Assembly: GCF_019711355.1 (NCBI RefSeq)
Contig: NZ_CP081297.1
Location: 558,001-622,000, forward strand
Direction: 5' to 3'
Source of the DNA: Qipengyuania psychrotolerans
GTDB taxonomy: Bacteria > Pseudomonadota > Alphaproteobacteria > Sphingomonadales > Sphingomonadaceae
DNA length: 64,000 nt
Part shown: in pieces, positions 32,522 through 40,597 of the stretch
How positions within the stretch are numbered: position 1 is the first letter of the stretch
Layout of the letters: each line of letters begins with the position of its first letter
Translations under genes and position numbers: made by a program
Notes under the pieces: model-generated
Database searches by the model: none
What the model saw: only the letters and a program-made list of their open reading frames with translations
What the model was told of the DNA's origin: nothing

Positions 32522-33281
32522 CTTTGGCCTGCAACGCGTTCATACTGATCGCCTTCCTGACTGAACCTTCAAGGCCAACAGCGATCCCGAAGCCTTTCGA
32601 ACGTTTGGCATGAATTCCAACTATCCTATATCCTCCCGGCCATTGTGTTAGCAGTGGAGCACCGCTGAGACCTGGCCTAGTCGGACATGAGTGCAGTAGA
32701 ATTATGGAGCCGGCGCGTTGACGTCTTGGCCCGCAGTCGTGACTTGTCCGCAGAATTCGATTGCCACGCATGGCTGGACGATAGGAAACCAGATCAACTT
32801 TCTCTTCATGCAGGCTCGCCATTGTCCCAAGTTGAAGCGGAGTTCCAGTCGCGGGACGCTCAAGCCGCAATAGAGCCCAGTCCAATGCCATGCTGTCGCT
32901 TAGTTCGGGCCCGCGACCACCGCGATCGATGACGGAAAACTTACTTCGGAAAATAATCGCTCCCTCGTCATCGCGCATGGTGAATGTGCAGCCATCAGCA
33001 GGCAATTCACGCCCGCTCTTACGATTGAAATTGAAATGAGATACCGCGAGGACGAGATCCCTTCGCTCTACCAGGCTCGCATTGGTTAAGAATGGTCCTC
33101 CGCGGCCCCTGCATATAATCGTTCCGATCGCGTCACTTAGGCGGAAAGAATCGCCCACGGTCGGGGTTGGCGGCGACGCTCCAGACAGCAAAATGAATGC
33201 AGCCGAACCAAGGACCCCATGGAAAAATCGACGGCGGGCGCGCGTACTTTTTTGAACATCTGGCATAGGAACCAGATGCAT
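32484..33281 (-). CDS. Trypsin-like serine protease with Tat-type signal
   Basis: About 265 residues. RARRRFFHGVLGSAAFILL near the N-terminus resembles a twin-arginine signal, so the protein is probably exported folded. The chymotrypsin-like triad can be placed: His in LAVSHFNF, Asp in DWALLRL, and Ser in RPGLSGAPLL, the counterpart of GDSGGP. Four cysteines in the mature part may form disulfides. Substrate unknown. An ATG at 33266 is an alternative start. A 17-bp motif shared with the LuxR-type gene lies 68 bases upstream. Confidence 0.72.
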   Translation of the reverse strand: MHLVPMPDVQKSTRARRRFFHGVLGSAAFILLSGASPPTPTVGDSFRLSDAIGTIICRGRGGPFLTNASLVERRDLVLAVSHFNFNRKSGRELPADGCTFTMRDDEGAIIFRSKFSVIDRGGRGPELSDSMALDWALLRLERPATGTPLQLGTMASLHEEKVDLVSYRPAMRGNRILRTSHDCGPRRQRAGSIILLHSCPTRPGLSGAPLLTQWPGGYRIVGIHAKRSKGFGIAVGLEGSVRKAISMNALQAKVSLGLPPRFGSQ

Positions 33282-33348
33282 CAATATCGTTCAGGTGCAG
33301 CTCCCTACTGCCTCGGGGAAACCACCTAGTGCTCTAAACTGGCGCGCA

Positions 33349-33365
33349 CAACGTTGCAAAAGTTG
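33349..33365 (+). promoter_or_regulatory. Operator-like motif copy 1
   Basis: CAACGTTGCAAAAGTTG, with half-sites CAAC and GTTG nine bases apart, lies upstream of the protease gene. A near copy is at 35845. The size and symmetry fit a site for a dimeric LuxR-type protein. Confidence 0.45.
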
Positions 33366-33422
33366 GGCTGCCCTGGAATCACTTTATCAGACAGGTAATG
33401 ACTTTCAGTCTAGACCATACCC

Positions 33423-33890
33423 TTAATCTTCAGTCTGCTCGAAGTCGCGGAGGGTTGAAGCAATGGCCTTATAGCCCTGCGTAGTCAGGAGAACGAAGTC
33501 CCTTCTGCCATCAGTTGCATCAGGTAACCGGGTCAGCAATCCTCGCTGACCAAGAAGTGAAAGTTGTCTCAACGCTGTCGTGGTCGGGACTAGAGATGCA
33601 ATGCAGGCATCACTCACAGAAACTTTGCCCCCAACTGCATCTGCGATAAAAAGATCGAGCAAAATATTGTAACCCCCTTCGGCAAACATGTCCTCAGGCA
33701 AGTATTTTGAGCGTACCTTTCGACGCGCAAGCTCCGAGCGGGCGCGCCTTAAGAGAACCTCCTGTTCTTTATAGGGTTGACCTTCACTTGGATGCTCACG
33801 TGCTTCCTCCGTTTGTCGTGGAATGTCGCCGACTATATCGAAAATTTTTCTGGCGATCTGATGAAGTTCAGCATTTTCGCGTGAAGTCAT
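33423..33890 (-). CDS. Winged-helix DNA-binding protein (MarR-like)
   Basis: A 155-residue protein. Residues 1-75 are charged and helical; residues 90-150 form a winged helix (VSDACIASLVPTTTALRQLSLLGQRGLLTR, wing DATDGRRDFVLLTTQGYKAI). It should bind DNA, perhaps as a repressor. Its ATG overlaps the stop of the RadC-like gene (ATGA), so the two are translated together and the pair is probably one functional unit. Confidence 0.7.
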   Translation of the reverse strand: MTSRENAELHQIARKIFDIVGDIPRQTEEAREHPSEGQPYKEQEVLLRRARSELARRKVRSKYLPEDMFAEGGYNILLDLFIADAVGGKVSVSDACIASLVPTTTALRQLSLLGQRGLLTRLPDATDGRRDFVLLTTQGYKAIASTLRDFEQTED

Positions 33891-34660
33891 AGTAGCCCCC
33901 TCGCCCTCATGCTTGTGACATGCGCCCGGCCAACAATCAGATGGTCTTCAAAATTGATGCCCAGCCGATGAGATTGGTCGATGAGAGCCTTAGTCTGTTC
34001 AACGTCTGCTTGGCTTGGCTCGGAGTTTCCAGAAGGGTGATTGTGAGCAAGAAGAATACGGCGAGCTTCAACTTTCAGGGCTTTGCCAAATATCCGGCGT
34101 AACGAAAGTTGCAGCGAGCCTTGATCTCCCTCACCTACGATCTCTTCGCTAATCACATAGCCAGCCTCATCCGCAAAGATTGCAACCATAATTTCGTGTT
34201 TTGAACTACCAATTGAGGCGCGAAGGTATCGATGGAGGGCGGCGTCTGCGGAATCTAAAGGCACCCGGGTGAAAGCCTCTCGATGCCCCTCAGAAAGCAG
34301 GTCGCGAACAGCGATAAAGCTTTCCGACCACGTCTCACCATACAAACTGCATCCACGGAGTTCATCGGGACTAGCGTTCCCGATTTCAGCGATACTACCA
34401 AAGCGGCGCAGCATCCGATGGGCAAGTTCTTCAGGATCGCTATGAAGCGGTGCCAAAAGCGTGCTCAGGAGGCGATGCGTGCGTCGCGCTCCCTTCTCGC
34501 GTGCAACACTGTACCTATTCCGGTAATTGTTATTGCTGCCCAGAATGGCCAGCGCTCCATGATCAAATAGACGGTCATTGGCAGATTGGCGTCTATCGCT
34601 CTGAAAACGTGCGCCATAATTGCGAGTAGTTGTGCCGATCCTACCCATAGAGGCCACCAT
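33887..34660 (-). CDS. RadC/JAB-domain protein
   Basis: The C-terminal 150 residues are a RadC-type JAB (MPN+) domain: AHNHPSGNSEPSQAD carries the HxH...D zinc motif, with an upstream Glu in ISEEIVGEG. Residues from about 55 on (THRLLSTLLAPL, LRRFGSIAEIG) are the helix-hairpin-helix-like front part. The role of RadC proteins is unsettled; the name does not imply DNA repair. The open frame reaches 34660 but the first 65 codons overlap the upstream membrane-protein gene, so the real start is probably a non-ATG codon near 34460-34550. It is coupled to the winged-helix gene. Confidence 0.75.
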   Translation of the reverse strand: MVASMGRIGTTTRNYGARFQSDRRQSANDRLFDHGALAILGSNNNYRNRYSVAREKGARRTHRLLSTLLAPLHSDPEELAHRMLRRFGSIAEIGNASPDELRGCSLYGETWSESFIAVRDLLSEGHREAFTRVPLDSADAALHRYLRASIGSSKHEIMVAIFADEAGYVISEEIVGEGDQGSLQLSLRRIFGKALKVEARRILLAHNHPSGNSEPSQADVEQTKALIDQSHRLGINFEDHLIVGRAHVTSMRARGLL

Positions 34661-34899
34661 CGGTTCGCACGGAGCGCGATATAAAGAATTGCCAGGAATC
34701 CAACGAGATCGAGCGACATTCTGAAAATTGGCCAGGTGACCAATCCTTCCCAGTCGCTGAACAAAAAATATTGGATTGCACTAACGACGTGCATGGAGAC
34801 GAGGACCACAGCGACACGTTTTTCGGAGCTCCCACCCTTGAAATACGCAAGCGCAGCGACGAGCAACAGCAGGGTAACCTGTAGGAAATATCGGTCCAT
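34465..34899 (-). CDS. Four-helix membrane protein, 144 aa
   Basis: Four to five hydrophobic segments (LQVTLLLLVAALAYF, VVLVSMHVVSAIQYFLF, LVGFLAILYIAL, FWAAITITGIGTVL) separated by short loops with conserved-looking Trp residues. No family recognised. It lies inside the LuxR/RadC minus-strand cluster, 36 bases after the 110-residue gene. The ATG at 34899 is chosen over a TTG at 34935. Confidence 0.65.
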   Translation of the reverse strand: MDRYFLQVTLLLLVAALAYFKGGSSEKRVAVVLVSMHVVSAIQYFLFSDWEGLVTWPIFRMSLDLVGFLAILYIALRANRWWPLWVGSAQLLAIMAHVFRAIDANLPMTVYLIMERWPFWAAITITGIGTVLHARRERDARIAS

Positions 34900-34935
34900 C
34901 CTGATGCTGCTCGCGCATTGCGCTTGCAAAAGCAA

Positions 34936-35268
34936 TTAAGCCGCGTCGGAAACAAGCTCGGCGCCTGTGAACAGATCGTCAGGGCATTCCTCCGGCGTCT
35001 CAGGCCCGTTCACAACACGGGAAATGTCGATTAATTGACCGTGTGATCGACGAGCGTCGGCTTGCACCCCAACAAGTTCGCCCACCATCTTGTTAAGCCG
35101 CAGAAAGAATGCGTGAGCTTCACTATGTGGAGCGCCCCCAACTTCCTGTTGCGCAAGTGCGGCTGTATGCAAAAGTCCTGTCGTCTCGACGAAGGCTTGA
35201 GTTACAGCGCTCTCGGTTGACCTAATTTGGCGAGCGAGACGAGCAGTAGCGGCATGGCGATTCAGCAT
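34936..35268 (-). CDS. Hypothetical helical protein, 110 aa, LuxR/RadC cluster
   Basis: Unknown family. Mostly helical (HAATARLARQIRSTESAVTQ, AHAFFLRLNKMVGELVGVQ) with an acidic C-terminal tail (ETPEECPDDLFTGAEL) and no membrane segment. It follows the LuxR-type gene by 45 bases, so it is probably co-transcribed and may be its partner protein. Confidence 0.55.
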   Translation of the reverse strand: MLNRHAATARLARQIRSTESAVTQAFVETTGLLHTAALAQQEVGGAPHSEAHAFFLRLNKMVGELVGVQADARRSHGQLIDISRVVNGPETPEECPDDLFTGAELVSDAA

Positions 35269-35313
35269 TAGGTTTTACTCCGGCTAGGTTGGACCCGCCG
35301 GGAACCGCGTATC

Positions 35314-35820
35314 TCAGCTCGCTAACAAGCCAATTAGAGCTTCAGCGGCAGCGACCACGAGAAGGAATGCGGCTGCGAGGATGAATGCCCCACCAATAAC
35401 CAGCAGCAATTTCTTTCCCGGGCCTAGATCAATCGGCTTTATTCCCGGCCGCAGCCATTCGGCGCCGAGGTTAGGCTTCACATATTCGTCGAAAGCCAAC
35501 GAATCTCGGAAAACCAACGTCTGCCCCTCTGGCTGCGCTTCAGGCTTTGACTGAATTGTAGGCAACGGCGCTAGTGGGGACGCACCACCGGTGGTTGATT
35601 GACACCTTACCCAATCGCGATACTCGCGAATGATCTGCACGCGCGACGCACCATTGAAGGCAAAGCGAACATTGTCGATCCGCTTGTCAACCGAATGATG
35701 AGAAATATCGAGTTTTCGGGCGATCTCTTTCGAGGTAAATCCCTCAGAAGCAAGGCTCAGCGCCTCATTTTGCTTCGTCGTCAGCCTCTCGAATGTGTAC
35801 GCGGAGGTTTGATTTGGCAT
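35314..35820 (-). CDS. LuxR-type HTH protein with C-terminal membrane anchor
   Basis: Residues 10-60 are a GerE/LuxR helix-turn-helix (LTTKQNEALSLASEGFTSKE, RKLDISHHSVDKRIDNVRF). Unlike usual LuxR proteins it is at the N-terminus with no sensory domain before it. A Pro/Gln-rich linker follows, and residues 135-168 are a very hydrophobic helix (LLLVIGGAFILAAAFLLVV) at the extreme C-terminus. This predicts a tail-anchored transcription factor whose DNA-binding part faces the cytoplasm. Release by proteolysis is possible. A 17-bp motif 25 bases upstream may be its own operator. Confidence 0.75.
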   Translation of the reverse strand: MPNQTSAYTFERLTTKQNEALSLASEGFTSKEIARKLDISHHSVDKRIDNVRFAFNGASRVQIIREYRDWVRCQSTTGGASPLAPLPTIQSKPEAQPEGQTLVFRDSLAFDEYVKPNLGAEWLRPGIKPIDLGPGKKLLLVIGGAFILAAAFLLVVAAAEALIGLLAS

Positions 35821-35844
35821 ACAATTAGTTTACATTTGGCGGCG

Positions 35845-35861
35845 CAACTTTGCAAACGTTA
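35845..35861 (+). promoter_or_regulatory. Operator-like motif copy 2
   Basis: CAACTTTGCAAACGTTA matches copy 1 at 14 of 17 positions and has the same 9-base spacing between half-sites. It lies just upstream of the LuxR-type gene and overlaps the last codons of the 54-residue ORF. Confidence 0.45.
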
Positions 35862-36023
35862 ACGCGATTGATCTGCGGCATTGCCGAGCTGCAAGACTTT
35901 CTGCCGAGCCGAGTCAAGATCAATGCCAGCGGCTGCGAGGCCCAAGCGATCGCAACTAGCCAATGCTTGTTCGATTAGTTGGATCAATTCAAATAACTCC
36001 TTATCGGAGGTCAAATTCGTCAA
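35859..36023 (-). CDS. Small helical protein, 54 aa
   Basis: A short frame on the minus strand reads as a clean amphipathic helical protein: TSDKELFELIQLIEQALASC, then GLAAAGIDLDSARQKVLQLG. The start is a TTG at 36023 preceded by AAGGA at a good distance, after an in-frame stop; a second TTG at 36014 is also possible. It ends 38 bases before the LuxR-type gene on the same strand, so it is probably the first gene of that cluster. No family recognised. The low frequency of polar-loop or stop-like codons and the coherent helix pattern argue that it is real. Confidence 0.55.
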   Translation of the reverse strand: MTNLTSDKELFELIQLIEQALASCDRLGLAAAGIDLDSARQKVLQLGNAADQSR

Positions 36024-36533
36024 AATTCTGGATCCTTAGGTACAGCAGCGGCACGGAGCGCATATAGCGCAGCCGCACTTTAATTCCAGAGCGGGCATGG
36101 ATAGCGTCAAAGGATTTCAGAATTTTTGACTATGTTAAGTGGTAGGACCGAGCGTGTGAACCCGCGAGGGGGGCCTAATAAGTGCAATTGAGCCGGCACT
36201 TCTAGAGGAAATGCACAGACGAACCCTGTGCGGGTAGTCGAATACGACAGAGGCTAAGCCAAGACCCAAAAGCAAGCGTCCGACCGAGCTGAACGATTGG
36301 TAAAATCGCATGACTTTCTCTGATCAACCCAGAGCGAAAGCTGCGCCCATCGGAGAGGTTGTGCGATTAGGCCCTAGCAATCATTCATTTTTCTAGAAGG
36401 ATCGCTCGAGATGCCAATGTCCACAATCGGGTCTTTAGCCGCCCGTCCGCTCCTGGCACATCGCTAGCTCGGTGATAGTGTCGCCAGATGGGTGGAAAGC
36501 GGACATCAGCACTCGTCAGGATTAGAACGAACT
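36024..36533. other. Non-coding gap with possible transcript and repeat copy 3
   Basis: No ORF. A TTGACT hexamer at about 36126 could be a -35 box. A hairpin GCACAG/CTGTGC lies near 36214-36232. Repeat copy 3 fills the right end. The stretch 36120-36400 is structured enough to be an untranslated RNA, but I recognise no family. Confidence 0.35.
36418..36505 (+). repeat. Dispersed repeat copy 3 (subfamily A)
   Basis: Begins TGTCCACAATCGGGTCTTTA, has GTGTCGCCAGATGGGTGG, and ends AAAGCGGACA. One of the best preserved copies; the outer TGTCC and GGACA are inverted, and CTGGCACA / TGTCGCCAG pair inside. Confidence 0.92.
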
Positions 36534-37220
36534 TTAGCGTGTGAATTGAGCTGCATCGTTGATCTCCGCAACCGCTTCAATGGCCCCCGCTTCTGCAGCG
36601 TCTTGAGCATCTGTCACCGCTCTGCGCGAGATCCGAAAGTCCAATGAGCGGGCCAACTCAATCGCTCCCGTCCGGGCGTCCACGATGATGAAGCGCGCCA
36701 GTTCAGGTTCGTCCCAGACAATCGCACTAAAGGTATTGTCATCTATCTGTTGTGTTGTGTCGAGTGCATCGATCGCACGCGCAATCGTGAACCGATCAAG
36801 TTCGGGAAAACTCACAAACACCAAATCGAAGACTGGTCGTTCGTCACGCACTGCGGTCTTAATCAGCGCGATGCGACCAATGTCGCCGACGGCTTTTTCT
36901 TGGTAGATCAAAGCACTTGGATCGTCGGCAACGCGAGTTACCTTGCCTGTGCCCATTGACACGTAGCGCACATTACGAACGGCATCTCGGTCGTCAGGAA
37001 CCTCGGATTTGTAAAAGGTTATGGTCCCTTCCGGTGTTTCAATCTCCTCGCCCGTTACGAGAGACTCTTCCGTTGGGGTTTCCCATTCTCTGTAGTCATC
37101 GAATTCTTGAACTTCCCTCCACGTATAAAAGGAAATTACCGCTGCTGCCACGACCGCCCAAGTCAAGACAATCGCTAGCGCGGCTTGATTGTAACGCCGG
37201 AGTAAACGAGCAAAGCGCAT
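36534..37220 (-). CDS. Membrane-anchored hypothetical protein, 228 aa
   Basis: One N-terminal membrane helix (AALAIVLTWAVVAAAVISF) is followed by a soluble domain of about 190 residues with mixed alpha/beta pattern (GRIALIKTAVRDERPVFDLVF shortened: ERPVFDLVFVSFPELDRF). It is probably periplasmic. I know no family. The ATG at 37220 is chosen over the 13-codon longer frame. It sits alone between repeat copies 3 and 4. Confidence 0.62.
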   Translation of the reverse strand: MRFARLLRRYNQAALAIVLTWAVVAAAVISFYTWREVQEFDDYREWETPTEESLVTGEEIETPEGTITFYKSEVPDDRDAVRNVRYVSMGTGKVTRVADDPSALIYQEKAVGDIGRIALIKTAVRDERPVFDLVFVSFPELDRFTIARAIDALDTTQQIDDNTFSAIVWDEPELARFIIVDARTGAIELARSLDFRISRRAVTDAQDAAEAGAIEAVAEINDAAQFTR

Positions 37221-37546
37221 TTTGTTGCCTCGAACGGGGTTCGATGATGGTGTTCGCACGATGTTGGCGATGGCGCAATTCTTGAACCATTGCTGCCGGT
37301 TCGCTTAGACAAGAATGTCCGTAATCGGGTCGTTAGCGGCTGGTCCGCTTCTGGCACAGCGCAAGCTCGGAAAATCGGTCACGAATTGGGTGGGAAGCTG
37401 CCGTTCCGCTCGCAGTAGCGCAGTCTGGCAATTCCCGCCTTGGTGTTCAATAGCTCGATATGAAAGGCGACCATATCGCTGGATCGATCATTCGGGCCCT
37501 GGCGGCTGTGAGACAAGAGTGCTTTCGCCCAAAGTGGAGATGGCAT
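37221..37546. other. Non-coding gap with repeat copy 4
   Basis: Divergent promoter region of the 228-residue protein and the receiver protein. Most of it is repeat copy 4; a fragment CTGCCGGTTCGCTTAG at about 37293 resembles the tail of copy 2 and may be a second, decayed end. Confidence 0.5.
37316..37406 (+). repeat. Dispersed repeat copy 4 (subfamily B)
   Basis: Begins TGTCCGTAATCGGGTCGTTA, has GGTCACGAATTGGGTGGG, and ends AAGCTGCCGTTC. Confidence 0.92.
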
Positions 37547-37915
37547 TTGTCGCATGTTCTCATCATCGAAGACGAAGTTCTGCTCGCATTTTCGGTCGAG
37601 GAAGCGCTTCGCAACCTCGGGTATTCAACTTTCGATATCGTCAAAAGTGCCCCTGAAGCCATAGAAGCGGCTGAACAGAAATGCCCCGACCTTATTATAG
37701 CTGACCATCAGCTTATCGATGGAACAGGAGTAGGCGCTGTAAAAGCGATCTGCGCAGACAAATCGATACCCGTAGTGTTCGTTACCGGTAGCCGAACCAA
37801 GGTACGCCAACATTTGCCAGAGGCATACGTTGTCGACAAGCCGTTCAACTTTCGGCGACTTAAGAGTGCCGTGTCTCGAGCTGTCGAGAAACCGTTCCGA
37901 TTTCAAAACAATTGA
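37547..37915 (+). CDS. Single-domain response regulator receiver
   Basis: A 122-residue receiver with nothing fused to it. HVLIIEDEV holds the acidic pocket, the phospho-acceptor is Asp53 in LIIADHQL, VVFVTGS has the switch Thr, and VDKPFN the conserved Lys. Lone receivers act as phosphate relays or by protein binding. I place the start at the TTG at 37547, after GGAG and directly before the receiver fold; the frame is open to an ATG at 37460 with an unlikely extra 29 residues. It lies alone between repeat copies 4 and 5. Confidence 0.82.
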   Translation: MSHVLIIEDEVLLAFSVEEALRNLGYSTFDIVKSAPEAIEAAEQKCPDLIIADHQLIDGTGVGAVKAICADKSIPVVFVTGSRTKVRQHLPEAYVVDKPFNFRRLKSAVSRAVEKPFRFQNN

Positions 37916-38237
37916 GGGTCCAATTTGACCGATACGCATCAGGAAGTAGCGTATCGCGATCGTACACTGACGCGCCAGCGACTGCCGCAATCGGGTCGTT
38001 AGCGGCTGGTCCCCTCCCGGCACATCGCCAGCTCCACAATTCAGTCACAAACTTGGGTTGTTACGCGACAGGCAGCTTTGCGGGCGCGAGTGCGAAAAAC
38101 GGTCATTGGACGGAAGGCGAAGCAGCGGCCGTTTGCGGACGGTTCGAATTTGACGTTGCTGAGATCCCAACGAATTTTCAGAAGCGCTCTCGCGTTACGG
38201 GAAACTTCCCACAAGAATAGAAGCAAACATGCAAAAA
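37916..38237. other. Non-coding gap with repeat copy 5
   Basis: Convergent 3' ends of the receiver gene and the TonB receptor gene. Holds repeat copy 5; nothing else recognised and no clear U-tract terminator. Confidence 0.5.
37982..38078 (+). repeat. Dispersed repeat copy 5 (subfamily B, diverged tail)
   Basis: Begins CTGCCGCAATCGGGTCGTTA; the middle reads CAGTCACAAACTTGGGTTG, and the end GGCAGCTTTGC pairs with the start CTGCC. Confidence 0.85.
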
Positions 38238-40454
38238 TCAGAACTTCTTGCGCAATGCGAGCTCGATCCATCGACCTGTCGGATCGCGATAGGCCTGCTG
38301 GTAAAGCAGCGGTGTGGTTCCGCTGGAATCCTGAACATCCTGTCGACTATTCGTGATGTTCCTGATTGCGAAGGTGAAGCGGGTGCCGCTCAGAAATTTT
38401 GAGTTCTGAGCAATCCGCCGACCTTCGATGAAAAATCGCAGATCTGCGGTTGATAGTGCCGAGAATCGGAAGGTTTCCATGTCGCCATCATCTGCCGCGC
38501 TTATGAAACCCGCACTTGAGTGTCTTGCGCTCGCCTCGGCTCCAATACCGCTGGCTCCGTAGCGCACCGTCAGATCGGCCTCATGACGCGATCGCCCACT
38601 TCCACCAAGGCCCAGAGCGCTTGGAGACAGTAGATCAATCGGGGCAAACCCTTGTGCAACCAGTATCTCGCTATCCAGTAATATCGCATGCGAGAACAGG
38701 ATTTGCAGTCGCTGAGGGATACCGATCCTTCTTGGCGGTTCGATGCCGGAACCGGCGCTTGCCGAGTTCTCCGAATAGACCGCGCCACCAAGCGGGAAGG
38801 ATAGTTCAAACGCATAGCGCAACCGTTTCTCGCTCTTCTGCGCAAAATTGAGCGGGCGTGTATCGACAGCGAGAAGACGCCCCGAGTCGTCACGTTCGAA
38901 GCGTTCGGGAAAGGCATCTAGAATGAGTGGATTAGCTGGTGGCAGCGCGGTAATTATGTTGCGGTTTCGGGTCGAAGAGAAGTCCGCAGTAAGGGCCTTT
39001 AGGCGGGAGCTTTGAGGTCTGATTTCCAATCCGAGGCGCCAATCATGATCGTCCTGTGTCAGAAGGTTCGGGGATCCACCTGTGATCGCGACAACATCGA
39101 CTGTTTGGTTCGACAAGGGATCGAAGTAGCGCGTGCCGGGTGTTGAGATGACCGGTGCCGAAAGGAGCTCCGTGCTAGGCGGGGCTTTGCCTGTCGAAAG
39201 CGATCCTGAGAGTCGCAACCAAGTTGCCGGACGCCAATTCAACGAGATAATTGAGTTCGAGAAGCTCTCTATGCCGCTATAGTCGGTAAACGATGCATCG
39301 ACACCAAGATCGATCGTGCCGATACCTCTCACAGGGCCGAGATCATCGTGCGTCAAGGGAATGGAGATACCGCCACTGAGCTGACGCATTGACTGGGTGA
39401 ACTCATCCCCTCCCGTTTGGATGGACTCGCTTGAAAATCGACCGCGAGCCGTCAAGGTCAAAGGGCCGGCAGGCAGCTGTACCACCGGCCGTGTGATGCC
39501 CAAGTCAGCCTCGAACCGCCGTAGTAGGGTGTCAATCTTGGGCTGTGGCGATTTGGGACCGGCCAGGACATTGTCGGTCAGCGTACGTCGTCGCGTGATA
39601 CCATAAGATGCGTTTGCTGTGACAAGCCATTCGTCGAATTGCCCGGTCAGCACGGCGTTGGTGCGAAATCTTTCCAGCAGAGCATCTTGCGTTAGCGCTC
39701 CGCCATTCGCGCCGATGCCCAGTTTCGAAACCGTACTACGTCGAAGGAACCGGGTGCTCACCACAGCCGTCAGGCTCGGCGAGAGAGCGTCGGAAATCGT
39801 ACCCCGAAGTCGCAATTCCCGGTTTTCCGGTAAAAGCGTGCGAAAGTCACCAAGGTTCGGTGACGAGGTGTCTGCTTGAACGATGTCACGTTCGCTCTCC
39901 AGTAGTGCCCCGTTGCCACGCACTTGGATGCCCAGATTGATGCGTCGTGGCGCTTCGATATGCGTGAAGTTGAATTCGCCATCGTATTGCTCGAAACCTC
40001 CGTCGGTCGCGGATGTCAGCGTGGCGTTCGCCAAATAGATGCTTGTGGACGGCTTGAGCCTGATGTTCACCACCCTTTGGCTGGCAGTGCCCCCCACTTC
40101 TGGTGCCGATCCCGGTGGAAACAGTTCAAGCTGGTCGATCGCTTCGGCCGGGAATTCCGATATGTCTTCAAGACCGCCGACCCGTTTGCCGTCGACCAGA
40201 AACACGATGTCGTCATCGGATCCCCCGTTCCGGGAACTGATCTCGTCCACCACTTCGCCAATGCTGTCGAACCCGTAAAAGGCGATGTCTTCTTCGCTAA
40301 AAACCTCGTCGGGACGGATGTCGAGCGTTGCTCTTTCGCCGCGCACGATGATGGTCCCGAAGGGGGCGGGACTATCTCCGCTCGGCTCGGTTCCAGTCTG
40401 CGCATGAATGGTACTGCTGCAGACTAACGCAACGACGGGGGCGAGCTTACGCAT
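38238..40454 (-). CDS. TonB-dependent outer-membrane receptor-like protein
   Basis: A 738-residue protein with a signal peptide (cut near IHAQT), a plug domain (about 30-150: GTIIVRGERATLD, FLVDGKRVGGLEDI) and a long beta-barrel. The last residues ELALRKKF end in Phe, as needed for barrel assembly. The plug reads more like the carbohydrate/peptide receptor type with an acidic DDDIVFLVDG block. No extended N-terminal signalling domain is present, so it does not itself feed an anti-sigma factor. The ligand is unknown. It shares direction with the CHRD and sigma/anti-sigma genes. Confidence 0.85.
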   Translation of the reverse strand: MRKLAPVVALVCSSTIHAQTGTEPSGDSPAPFGTIIVRGERATLDIRPDEVFSEEDIAFYGFDSIGEVVDEISSRNGGSDDDIVFLVDGKRVGGLEDISEFPAEAIDQLELFPPGSAPEVGGTASQRVVNIRLKPSTSIYLANATLTSATDGGFEQYDGEFNFTHIEAPRRINLGIQVRGNGALLESERDIVQADTSSPNLGDFRTLLPENRELRLRGTISDALSPSLTAVVSTRFLRRSTVSKLGIGANGGALTQDALLERFRTNAVLTGQFDEWLVTANASYGITRRRTLTDNVLAGPKSPQPKIDTLLRRFEADLGITRPVVQLPAGPLTLTARGRFSSESIQTGGDEFTQSMRQLSGGISIPLTHDDLGPVRGIGTIDLGVDASFTDYSGIESFSNSIISLNWRPATWLRLSGSLSTGKAPPSTELLSAPVISTPGTRYFDPLSNQTVDVVAITGGSPNLLTQDDHDWRLGLEIRPQSSRLKALTADFSSTRNRNIITALPPANPLILDAFPERFERDDSGRLLAVDTRPLNFAQKSEKRLRYAFELSFPLGGAVYSENSASAGSGIEPPRRIGIPQRLQILFSHAILLDSEILVAQGFAPIDLLSPSALGLGGSGRSRHEADLTVRYGASGIGAEASARHSSAGFISAADDGDMETFRFSALSTADLRFFIEGRRIAQNSKFLSGTRFTFAIRNITNSRQDVQDSSGTTPLLYQQAYRDPTGRWIELALRKKF

Positions 40455-40597
40455 GATGATTGGCTTCTTCCCGAGGACTGAAGGAATCCCGCTTCGCTGA
40501 GGTCGGCGAAGCTCGCGCGACCGATAGAGATAGAATGCGAGGGCAAAGACAGCCTGGCGACCGCCCTTGCCCTCGAATTATCGCATTTCAGGTGAGA

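Noticed and set aside
37175..37357. Short minus-strand ORFs beginning MPxADQPLTTRLRT (here and at 27265-27651, 37625-38023, 45421-45490)
   Set aside because: They all read through the dispersed repeat, which supplies the start codon and the shared residues; beyond the repeat the sequences differ and overlap real genes.
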